Below are positions 1 to 10,621 of a stretch of DNA of 64,000 nucleotides, in pieces. The notes under the pieces were generated by a model. The model was not told the DNA's origin, searched no databases, and saw only the letters and a program-made list of their open reading frames with translations. Made by a program: the position numbers and the translations under genes. The stretch comes from Lycium barbarum (lineage: Eukaryota > Streptophyta > Magnoliopsida > Solanales > Solanaceae), in assembly GCF_019175385.1 (NCBI RefSeq), contig NC_083348.1, positions 51,482,950 to 51,546,949 on the forward strand. Direction: 5' to 3'. Positions within the stretch are counted from its first letter, which is position 1. Every line of letters begins with the position of its first letter.

Positions 1-351
1 TAATCTATAAAATACTATTAAAATTATTAAAATCATATTTTGAGTAATTAGTTACATATGAAAAATGAAATACAAGTATTGTAAATAATTAGAAAATCTC
101 AAAACATAATGATTCCAAAGAGCAAATATTTGATTTCAATGTTTTTATCTTATTTCATTAGTTAAGTGTCAATTTATCCAATATGTTAGTGTCTTTGCTA
201 AATAATACTATTCTACAATGAATTGATTATCACAACAATTTACACATTCATTAGTACGATAAATTCATATTATCAATAATTTCATTGATATCAGAAGAAT
301 GGTCCACACGGTTAGAATCAGAATATTAGCGATCAACTCCATATTCTCTTG
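1..351. repeat. AT-rich flank with first copy of direct repeat B
   Basis: No gene is visible. From about 119 to 346 the sequence matches 4064-4300 (shared stretches around the GAATTGATTATCACAACAAT and AATCAGAATATTAGCGA words). The match stops exactly where the solo LTR begins, and its continuation (repeat A) resumes at 3588, so this is the left part of a B-A unit split by that insertion. Function unknown. The first ~118 bases match nothing else that I could see. Confidence 0.6.
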
Positions 352-3300
352 TGTCACACCCTAATCTCCCTAGGGTTTGATGGGCACCCGACCCTTACTT
401 AGTAAATCAAATAAAGATGAAATACATAGTACAACACTTCAGAAATATTCTTTTCCATCGTCCTCAAGTCAAACAAAATCTGTAATCATAATGGATTTGT
501 AACATTATACAATAAGACACATTGGTTGATGGAGCCGCTTACAAAACTAACATTTTATACCCACGACTCTATCTGCAAAGTCTCTAACATTAATCAGAAA
601 TCATAGCACATATACTCCGACTCGGCCGCACTCCAGGAGCAAATGGAGCTTGCCAACGCCGCTGGACCATCTTCTATAATGGCTTCTACTCATCTGGGTG
701 TACCTGCGCGGCATGAAACGCAGCCCCCGAAGAAAGAGGGATCAGTACGGAAAATGTACTGAGTATGTAAAGCATGGAATATAGAAAACAGAACAATAAT
801 CGAAACAAGCAGTACAAAAGTAAGTACATTTTCAGAATACGAAAATGCTTATTATTATTTTTTTCAGAATGCAAATCGTGTATACCGATGTCATATGTCA
901 GAAGAAGTACAGAAAATAAGTAGATCATCCAGAGTGCCAAAATGCTTACTTTCCAAACACAGACCGTGCGTGCCAACATCGTATGTCATCATATACATAT
1001 ACATATAACTGATTCATATGTAACATAACAGTGCCGACGAACGTACGGCCCGATCCATATATATAACATCTTAGTGCCGAGGAACGTTCGGCCCGATCCA
1101 TAAATATATTTGCTGCGGAACGTGCAGCCCGATCCATATACATATATTATATTGCTGCGGAACGTGCAGAAGGTTAGTACAGACAATAAGCACGATATGC
1201 AGAATAATAAAAACAACTTACTAGAAACACGAATCATGCATGCCAGGAACGGTATCCGGCCCCTTGCGGGACCCGGGGAACGTGGCGCCACCCTGCCTTT
1301 GGCGCCACACACATTATACTCCAGAAGATTTGCTCCGTAATCTCCGTCACACATCATAATATCACATCATAAGATCAAAATATACATATACACATATATG
1401 GTTCGGCGAACCATGAACACATCATAACACCGTAACACATCATACTCCGGAATACATATATGGCACCCGGCCCTCAAGCAAGGAACCCGGCGAACCATGT
1501 GCACGATATATATCAGCCCGGGACTCGGCGAAAGAGGTAATGACACATGCACGAGCCGAGTAGTGAGAAACTAAATGCACATAAATCAACTTTTAAGACC
1601 CGACGGATAAGTATACTTACCGATGCCTGAAGGCTCAGAAACAAGTTTCGGGTCAATCCGACTCAGTATAAGAAAGTTATGAGCGTTTGAAGTATAGAAC
1701 CTTCTACGAACGCTTCAGAAGCCATTTTTTGAAAATCAAAGCAACAATCATATCAAGTACCTTTCGGATATCGTTATGGATCAAATCAAATAGAGCTTTT
1801 GGAACCATATGTACGTATCAAAATATATCAAAGACTCAGTGGAATAATCCAACGTGCTATCATTTGAAAACCAAAACTTTAGTCCTATCAATTATCTTTC
1901 GAAAGCCGTTCGGAGACATATCAAATAGATCTTCGGACTTCATAAATACGCATCCAAAACCATATGAAATAGCTTATGGAAATCAAGGATATTAGCCCTC
2001 CTAGTGGCTCTAAGAACAGGAATTTCTTTGAAATCATACATATACGTCATTTGTTCGATTCATAAAGATCATGCCAAAAGAAAGAAAGGGTATGCCTTAC
2101 ATACCTGCTTCACGTCCTATTAGCTACGCTTATTTATCCAAGCTTGCTAGTCTACATTCAAAAGAATTCACACAATCATTAGATTCGTCGTCATACACTT
2201 GCTTTAGTTCTTCAAGTGAATTCATTTATAATCTGCCGAAATTTCGGCAGCATCTCCTCTGTAAGTACACCATCCCCGAGAATCTAACTCGACCAATTTA
2301 TCAACAACAATCCGAGAATTCAACTCGGCCAAATTATCAACAACAATACCATCAATCATACTAGCAACTTCAACAATCAATCCAAAATATATTCTAACAT
2401 GATTCAAGAACATTTCAAACAATTCACACAATATTCAAACAACCCAACCAACATACTACTTCACCCGAAACCTTCCAAATTCAACAAGAACAATAAAAAA
2501 ACATTTCTTCTCTTCCACGTTCGTGAACTACACCAACAATCTTCATACCCACAACTTCATCAATTAATCCTAAATACATTCTAACGTTAGTAACTTCTTT
2601 TACATAATCCAACGACATTTTTCTTATATTCAATACAATCACAACAACCCAACTTACAATCTTCCAAACACATCTCTTGCTTTCAAATTCATAAGTTATA
2701 TCCACAACCCACACATTAACAAATTCATTCATACAAATATAAGGAATCATACTAATATCACATTAACTTCTTCAATAATCCACAAAAGATTTCTACTTCA
2801 TTTCAAGCCATCAAGTCCTCATTTTTATTATGGAATCCACAACAATAACAATCAAAATACTAAATAAAATCAATTCATCACATCTACACAACACCACTTC
2901 CATTCGGCCACAATACTACATCCATATTTTCAGGAATTTCACCCATTTCTACGTACTACAACATACACAACTATTCATAACATATAAAAAGAAGATTAAT
3001 TCTTACCTTTTTCCCTTAATTTCCCACTTGGCTAGAATTATGGTCTTGCAACAAATAGTGGTTTACTTGCTTCAACAATTATCTCACGTTAAAGAGGACC
3101 TTCAAATTAGTAGGAATGCTAGGAGAAAATATTTTTTTCTTGATCAATTTCATGGACACCAAATTTGGAGCCATGGCCGAATACTACTACATATTTTCTT
3201 TTCTTGAAACTTCTTCAAGTTTCTTGAAATAAAAGAAGATGAATAATATAATCCATGGGTCATCTTTTATTTATACCCATTAAGCATCCATGTGGGCTTT

Positions 3301-3587
3301 GGCCCACCTAACTTGGACGGCCATATGGCCTTTTATTTCAAGCCCATCATTTTTTTTTCTTTTGTAATTCATGTAAAATTTATTTTCCAAATTTCAAATT
3401 TGCCCTTAGCCTTCCTCCATATTTCTATGAGTCATCTTGCGAATTTTCCTTTTTACCCTTAGCCTTTCTCAATATTTCCATACTAGTAAACAACTTGTTC
3501 ATTAAAATAATTTTGGAAGATAGTCTTGCCCTTAACTTCTCGCAATTATCTCGAATTATCCGAACGTACAAAATACGGGCTATAACA
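352..3587 (-). mobile_element. Solo LTR 1 (Ty3/gypsy, Tekay-like LTR family), TSD TCTTG
   Basis: The segment begins TGTCACACCC and ends TATAACA, the reverse complement of the TGTTATA...GTGTGACA termini seen in the other copies. It is flanked by TCTTG at 347-351 and 3588-3592, a perfect 5-bp TSD. It has no PBS, PPT or internal domain, so it is a solo LTR of 3236 bp left by LTR-LTR recombination. On its minus strand lie a TATA-like site about 313 bp from the LTR start (near 3269-3275), the 18-bp palindrome CTGCCGAAATTTCGGCAG (2233-2250) and the twin hairpins (724-762). Short open frames in it, such as 2071-2364 on the plus strand, run antisense to the LTR and are not called as genes. Confidence 0.88.
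1021..1170 (-). repeat. Four-copy minisatellite inside solo LTR 1
   Basis: About four imperfect units of 35-50 bp, each with a GCCGAGGAACGT/GCGGAACGTGCAG core followed by CCCGATCCATA and an AT spacer. It sits at the same LTR position where other copies carry different tandem repeats. Confidence 0.65.
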
Positions 3588-3970
3588 TCTTGTCACTTTA
3601 TCATATGATCAAATTTAATCCTTGCATCTTATTTATGATGAATTTTTTGATCCTACTCCCTAATAAGAATATCATTTTTGGTTATGATCTCAATTTTCAA
3701 GTATATATAACGTTCAAGAAACCTTGTGTAAGGACAGATGATAAAACAAGCTTAAATATAGAGAAAATCTGTAATATACTTTTGTTTCTCAGAGATGATT
3801 TTGGGGAAAAAAATATTGATGACTTATCATATGATTTTATGAATTTGAGTGGGATTTTCTTGATAAATTCTTTAATAAAATGACAAAAGTTTTTAATTTC
3901 TATGTTATCTACAGTTATGATCAAGCCAAGACATTGTGGAAATACGAATGATCTTGAGATCAAAGTTTAG

Positions 3971-4026
<56 letters not shown>

Positions 4027-4543
4027 TATATCGGCATGCGCTTTTGTATAATCACTTAAAAGAAAATATCGAAACGTTTTTATCTCATTTCACCAGTTCA
4101 TTATTTAAGTATATTAATTCATCCAATATGTAGTGTCGTCGCTAAGTAATAGTACTCTCGAATAAATTGATTATCACAACAATTCACATCTTCACTAGTA
4201 AGAGAAACTCATATTATCAATATTTTCATTGATATCAGAAGAACGGTCCACAAAATGCGAATCAGAATATTAGCGAACAACTCCATATTCTCTCGTCGCT
4301 TTGTCTTACATGAATTTTAGTGAACATTGCATCTTATTATGAGGAATTTTTTTATCCTGCTTTGTAATAAGAATATCATTTTCTTTTTAATGTTATGATC
4401 TCAACTATTGAGTATATACAACGTCCAAGAAACCTTGTTTTAGGACATAGGACAACACAAGCTTAATATAGAGGAAAATCTGAAATTTACTTCTATTTTC
4501 CAAAGATGATTTTGAGAAAAAAATATTGATGACATAGTGTAAG
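3588..4543. repeat. A-B-A direct-repeat segment (repeat array continued)
   Basis: 3593-3822 (A1) resembles 4306-4532 (A2): shared words include ATAAGAATATCATTTT, CAAGAAACCTTGT and AAAAAAATATTGATGAC. 4064-4300 (B2) resembles 119-346 (B1). With the solo LTR removed, the order is B1-A1-B2-A2, an old tandem duplication of roughly 0.7 kb per unit. No coding capacity, terminal inverted repeats or TSD were recognised. It could be a tandem duplication of unique DNA or two copies of an unclassified repeat. Confidence 0.6.
3973..4026. repeat. Compound microsatellite (CT)n(CA)n
   Basis: About 16 CT units run directly into about 11 CA units, then TATAT. It lies between A1 and B2 and is absent from the other unit. 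Confidence 0.95.
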
Positions 4544-5403
4544 TGACAAAATTTTATTGGATTCAAATTCATAAATTAATTTGGACTATATTAAATTCAA
4601 GAAAATAGTTCAAACAATGTGGATATTATAATTGGATTAATCATCTAATCTTAAATGCATTGGGCTAGTCCATTTAATTGCTCTCCAAATGAGCCCACTT
4701 TAATAGCCCAAGGTCCAAATAACTATTAACCCATCTTAAAATTCAAGCCCATGCCACATGTCAAATGAGGTGGCAATCCAAGTCAAATTAATGAGCCAAC
4801 GAAATCATGCCAAGTGTGCGGATGACATGCTCTGGCCAATCAAATTGGAGTTTGTCAGTAGATAAATGTGCTTGGCCAGTTCAAACCGTCCAATCAAATC
4901 ACAGAGCTACACCATCCATACAACTATAAATAGGGCTCCTAATGACTCATAAGAATAGGAAGAATTAAGAAAAAGAAGCAAGAAGAGAGGTTGTGGATCA
5001 AAATCCGCATATTTCTCTACAAGATACAAGTTCAAGCATTCAAGCAATCAAGTTCAAGTTTGAGTTGAAGATTAAGAACGAAAACAAATATCAAGGCGTT
5101 CGAGATCAAATTACTTGTTCGTGACAAATAATTCAAATCCAAACTCAAATACAAAGATTCAAGATCAAGCTATGCAGGCCCTTGAATCTAAATCAAATTC
5201 AAGCTCAACATAGTTTATATTATTGTTGGAGAATCAAATGATTATATAGAGATTGTAACACTCAACATACTTGAAATCAAATACTACATTTTGTTACTCA
5301 ATTTTTCTTTCTTGATTATTATTTTTCTTGATTCGAAATTTGTTGGTTCAACATAGTTTATATTATTGTTGGAGAATCAGATGATTATATAGAGACTTGG
5401 ACC
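4544..5403. repeat. Unassigned AT-rich repeat, possibly an LTR remnant
   Basis: The segment starts TGACAAAATTTTATTGG where similarity to repeat A ends, and looks promoter/leader-like rather than coding: short direct words, an ATAAATAGGGCTCC stretch at about 4926 that could be a TATA box, and CAAGTTCAAG-type repeats after it. No matched termini or TSD were found, so LTR identity is only an impression. It holds a near-perfect 48-bp direct repeat (5205-5252 and 5348-5395). Confidence 0.35.
5205..5395. repeat. 48-bp direct repeat pair, one mismatch
   Basis: 5205-5252 and 5348-5395 are identical except for one A/G difference, with start points 143 bp apart. The second copy lies directly before the junction with the LARD-1 internal region. 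Confidence 0.9.
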
Positions 5404-7565
5404 CGTAGAAATCACGTATTCACACACCCGAGTACAAGTCATGACTCCATCTGACCAGAAAGCAATTTGTGCTTGTACTGAGCCAACTCTAAGTATCTCC
5501 GTCAACAACTAATCTTATAAAAAGCTAATTGCACAATTCTCAATTCTCATAGGTCTCGTACAGACGAGCCGAAATCACTGAGTCAGCACTCACCACACAT
5601 ATCCTCTTAATCCTTCAAATGTCATATTATGCGCACTACCCCATTGTTTATCTTGTGGTACCAATTCTGTAAAATCAACAGATCATTCCAAAGTAAGGCC
5701 TATGGCCCCAACTTCACCCTTCATAACCGCAAATCCATGAGTTCAATACTTATTACGCCCTTTAGCAAATCCAAGAGTACCAATCTCACAATCCATGAGC
5801 CTTACCCCACACGGATACCCTCTAGTCATTCACATTAGAAATAATCAACCACACTATCTAATCATCAACACTTCAACACCGTCTAATGCTGTGTACATAG
5901 TCTTTTCTCAAAATTATGACACCGACTACCAACTGTAAGGATTCCTTCTTGTCGATCAATTCTCACTCGTTCATTCAAAGATTCCATGAAATTACCTATC
6001 TTGTTATTACACCAGTTGCCTTCTTATCAACCCTTAATCACAAACCTTTGGCAATTTCCACATACTAAGTCAAATCACCCATATAATTCGTCAATCAACT
6101 CGTCACTTTACACCCTTTCTGAAAGATCCAATATAAGGACACCACATCCCGATCATGATTCATGTAGTCGCGCTGCTTCAATTTCAAGTCTTATGAACCT
6201 TAATCCTCCAAAGCTGATATAAGATGCCTTTTTCTTAACTCCTCTATTTCCATATCCACAAAAACCACTTTTATCAATAACAACCAAGAATCACCCCAAC
6301 CTACTCGTGGGGTAGATCAAAATACCATAACTCTTTCAAAATAGCTAGGCTAATCATGGAGGACATAGCAAACCACAATCTTGACCGTCTGAGAATTTCA
6401 CTTGCCTCACTCGAACCTTAAAGCGGAAAGCTCCTCTAATTCTAAAGAAACACATATACCATTCCTCAAGAATCCTTTCAACCAGAAAATACCAATCAAC
6501 CCTGGTCATTCCACAAAGTTTAATCCCTGCTGGTGCGATTCTCAATCACCATCAAAGTAGTCCATAACCTGAAGGCGATCCTTGACAACTACATATGAAT
6601 CCCTACCAACTTCTTCATATAGATCATACCGGTTTCCTTACCAAATTCCCTTAAAAGACGAATAGCTCCATCATCCTGGCCCATGAGTCTACCGACCCAA
6701 AATAAGCATCCAAAGTCCTTTGACAAATCCACTACTCTTTGTTCAAATTGATTTCACTGACCCTTAAATAACCCTCTGAAATATACCCCGTGACTTGAAT
6801 TAGTTAACATCCACAGCTAATCGTAGAACCTTTTGAGCCAAAGCCACATTTACACTATCCACCAGTATATCCCAAGTAGTCAAATCTTCACACTCATCCC
6901 TCACTAGATTCATTCCTATTAACTGATCACTGTCTCTTACAGAACCTTATGCTGTAGTCAAATTTAATGATAAATTTACGTCCCTTTAGCAATCACTTCA
7001 TAGGCAGAGCAGTCTCGCAAGACTGACAGGCTTGTAGCTCAAAACAACCCCTTACTATTAAACTAAAGATATATCACGCAAACCTGCAAACCCGACATTT
7101 ACAAAGGGATTATACCCGGTCATTTTCACAATCGTCGATCATCAATAACCTCTAATTTCCAAATGAGCACATCCACCACCTAGGCTCGTCCCTCAACTGA
7201 GAATGATCCATTCAAATTCCTTTCATGCACCTCTGCTCCATCGAGTAACTGGAAGCCCCTCACATGCACCCCAAAGCAAAGTCCTTATCACAGTGACACA
7301 CCTCGTACCATACTACATGATGTCATCTCGCCGCTCATGCCCGAACTCGAAAACGTGTCCTCACCATCAGTGAGAGATTGCAAAAATGAAGTTTAGACCT
7401 TACCAAAATCAATTACGCACGATAAGGAATGGAGTAATGGAATTCCTAAGTGTCCCATAGCCTCTCGAAGATAAGTACAGATGTCTCCATACCGATCCTC
7501 AAGACTCTACTAGACATTGTTCTTGTATTTGTGAGACCGATTAACCTAAAGCTCTGATACTAATT
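5404..7565 (-). mobile_element. Non-coding internal region of LARD-like LTR element 1 (LARD-1)
   Basis: Read on the minus strand, this follows directly from a tRNA-iMet-type PBS and the end of a 3.2-kb LTR. No gag, protease, RT, RNase H or integrase motif is visible in any frame; open frames are all under 80 codons. This fits a large retrotransposon derivative, a non-autonomous element that borrows enzymes from a relative. The 3' LTR that should follow at lower coordinates is missing; the element ends near 5403 against an unrelated repeat. The alternative is a gag-pol too decayed to read by eye. Confidence 0.5.
7551..7562 (-). other. Primer binding site of LARD-1 (tRNA-iMet type)
   Basis: On the minus strand this reads TAGTATCAGAGC, one base from the usual plant gypsy PBS TGGTATCAGAGC. 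It lies 3 nt inside the LTR end at 7566. It fixes the element's orientation and makes 7566-24203 its 5' LTR. Confidence 0.8.
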
Positions 7566-8596
7566 TGTCATGACCTAATTTTATAACTCGTGAAGGCACT
7601 AACTCCCACCAAGTTAGTAAGCCATCCACAACCCGATATAACAATTTAATAAAGGAATTAAAGCGGAAAAGAAATCATTCAAGTATTAATAATCGTTAAT
7701 AAAATAACATATGGAAATAAAGGTACATCCATCCCCAAATCTGGTGTCACTAATACAGGAACGACTAAATGAAGTATAAGTCTGGGCATACATCTGAAAA
7801 ATACATAAGTTGTCCGAAATAAAAGATAACAATAAATGTAACCGAAGAAAATCCACTACCATGGAATCACTGATGACTCACCCCGAATCGTCCAGGAACC
7901 ATCACAATGATCAACAACATCTCAAAATCTTCTCGTAACAGGAATAGAATCTTCACATGAAAAGAGTGCAGCAAGTGTAGCATGAGTACAGGGAACAACG
8001 TGTACTCAGCAGCATCGTCGACTGATCCTAACGAAAATGGTTACGAGGGCTGGCCTACGATTACTACTTCCACACTTAACCGCCATTAGTACACAATCAG
8101 AATAATAATATGTGAAGCCGTAATAATCTCAATTTAAGCCTATGTGAAGCTCCTAATCCATAAGCACATCAGGTAACCAAATAATCATCTAACTCATTGG
8201 TCTATCGAGAGATCAAATAAGCAACTAAATCCTTAATCCGTTAGTCATCCCAAGCCAAAAAGGCAATCCAAACCACCATTAAGGCATAATAGACCATCAA
8301 CTTACTTAAACCATAATAAGAACAACGAGATAGAATAAATGATATAATATAAAGTGCAAATGTATGTAATGTCGTGCAATGCAACGCCTTTCCATCACCT
8401 GGAATACACACGTTCGAATATGAACAAATCGTGACCCATGGGGGACTCGCGAGGTTCATATACCATCGCTCCGGAAAATCATTGGATCACGGACCGCTCT
8501 GGTAGTACCCTCGGATCACGATTTTCCACGTATCACATCTCAGCCCCCTTAGGCTCATATACCTGTCAACTAGCCCGTTGGCTCATAATCATCATC

Positions 8597-9050
8597 ACTT
8601 CGTACGGAATCATTTCCCTTCAGACCTTTCATTAGTGTCATCAATGCATATGAGATGCCATGATAAATGTGAATGTGATATGCTCAACAACAGGAAACCA
8701 ATGCATACAGTAAAGGACCTTACTTTTAGTCACGATAAGTATGCGGGAGATATATAATAAGCATGGATATGTCATGCATCATAATAAGAAGTCGAAATGC
8801 ACACATGATTCCCTTTTTTTAGTTATCATAATCACAAAGGTCCCACCTTTAGACTCTTATACGCAATAAGGCCCTGTCTCAAGATAACTTCATCACTCCG
8901 TCCGAAAACATTTCCTCATGGACCTACATATGTATCCTCAAATATTATAATGCATGAGATACCAAAAGAGGCATCATTATGACATGCATAACAACAAGAA
9001 GCCAGTCAATACAGTAAAAGATCTCATCTTTATTCATTATAAGATGTAAA
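8597..9050. repeat. Diverged ~293-bp tandem duplication within LARD-1 LTR
   Basis: 8597-8750 and 8890-9050 share an ordered series of words (CATCACT-CGT-CG, CATTTCC, GGACCT or GACCT, ATGCAT-GAGAT-CCA, AACAACA, AATACAGTAAA or CATACAGTAAA, followed by a TCACGATAAGTATG or TTCATTATAAGATG segment). The offset is about 293 bp. Confidence 0.6.
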
Positions 9051-10503
9051 GGCCTATCTTTAGCTGATTATCTTAGCTTCTTTTTCACTTTTTGATGAAT
9101 ATTTAGAAGTGATGAGTACCACACATAACAAACATAGCACACACAATCAAAGAAACAGAAAATACGGGCTTTATACCCTGCTCACAGATCTATAGGATCA
9201 TACTCTCTACCAACTAGTGCCCAAAACATGACATTCAGACCAACTATACAATTTACACTGCACAAGTTCCCATAACATGTCACCGTTAATCGATACAAGT
9301 GCTCGTCACCTCACGAGTATAGGACCCCCTTATTTTCTCCATTATACCCGCTTATTTAGTCCAATTTATCAACCACAACGCTTAAGTTAGAGTTTACAGT
9401 CTCAACATACCTGGTAAGATATCCAGCCAAATCACAGCAGAGCCTTGCCCTTCCGTAGAGCTTCTGGACAATCCAATCTTCTGAAATATAGATTAAGCAT
9501 AAGAATACGAGACAAACAACACCCATATTACCTTATAGAAGATTTGGGTCCAAAAAGTCAACCCATAGACCCCTTACCAAACCCCAAAGGGCAATTTCAC
9601 AATTTTTCTGGAAAACGGTTTCAATGTGGTGTAATTAGTATTCTACGAAGTCATATGATTTCATTGATACCCATAATGATATTCTTTGAATCCAAACCCA
9701 AAATGTCACCCAAAATAGGCTTTCGAACCACGAAGGGAAAAATAGGAAATTCATCCCAAAAACAGTATACCCAAGTTTTATAGAATCCATAACTCAAACA
9801 TTAGTCAAAACAATTATCATTTTCATACTTAATTGAAAGAATCTTAGTCTCTTAAGTTAGGGTTTTAAAGCCCACAATTCCCCTTCCTAAATCATCTTTC
9901 TAGCAGGAATTTCTATAATATTAGATGATATAGTCATAAGGAAGTGATTAGAAACTTACCCACTTGAAGAACCTAGAAGAATCTCTCAAACACCACCCTT
10001 AGCCGAGTTCCCAAACTCTAAATATGTGAATGAGAGGTCTAATAACAAAATGGTGAATAAATATCTAAACCTGTTCAGCGAATAGCGCACCTGCGCAAAT
10101 TTCCTCGCACCCGCGAGTGCGCGCCTGCGGACCAATCCACACAGGGGCTACGCCGCTTCTGCGAACGTGCCCTCGCAACAGCGAGACCCCATAATAGTTC
10201 CTAAATCTCACATCTGCAGGCCTTCTTCTACAGGAGTGACACTGCAGGGGCAGACAAAGGCTCGTAGGGGAGAGTACACCAAAACCAACAAAATATGATT
10301 TTTGACTCGCACACCCCGAAACCCCGAGACTCTCCCGGAACCTCCCTGATAGAAACCATATATGTAGAAACATGTAAAAATGCACCACAAACTCAATCGC
10401 GCATTTGCAATTTCCAAAAGAGGTCTTGTTGACCAAGTCAACCTCGAACGGCCAAAAACCAACTTTCCAGCCAAATGACCAAAATGCCCCCAAGACCCTC
10501 GGG

Positions 10504-10522
10504 AACTGAACCAAATACTCAA
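10504..10522. other. LINE target-site duplication, left copy
   Basis: AACTGAACCAAATACTCAA, 19 bp, is repeated perfectly at 23926-23944. A long, variable-length TSD is the hallmark of target-primed reverse transcription. Confidence 0.92.
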
Positions 10523-10621
10523 ATCAATACATTCACAATATCGTGAGTGTGAGGAAGCTCTTTTCTCTCTCCTCAAAGTTCATGCAAACCCTAATACTAC
10601 AAACCTTAACCTAGCCGTAAT

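Larger units (their letters stand above)
7566..10522 (-). repeat. LARD-1 5' LTR, PBS-proximal part (split by the LINE)
   Basis: This part starts TGTCATGACC at 7566 next to the PBS. It is interrupted at 10522 by the LINE and continues at 23945, ending GGGTCTTTACA at 24203, which on the minus strand is a TGTAAAGACCC LTR start. The combined LTR is about 3.2 kb. It contains an internal duplication (about 8597-8750 and 8890-9050) and a GC-rich cluster of CGC/GCG words (10080-10260). Open frames here are short and look like chance. Confidence 0.75.

Noticed and set aside
686..1357. Overlapping short frames in both strands of solo LTR 1
   Set aside because: They fall in the minisatellite and hairpin region, with equivalents in other LTRs broken by stops.
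352..3587. A complete non-autonomous element rather than a solo LTR
   Set aside because: No PBS, PPT or second LTR is found inside. The termini match single LTRs elsewhere in the window.
10065..10576. 149- and 122-codon minus-strand frames
   Set aside because: They overlap each other in different frames within the GC-rich part of an LTR and cross the LINE insertion point.
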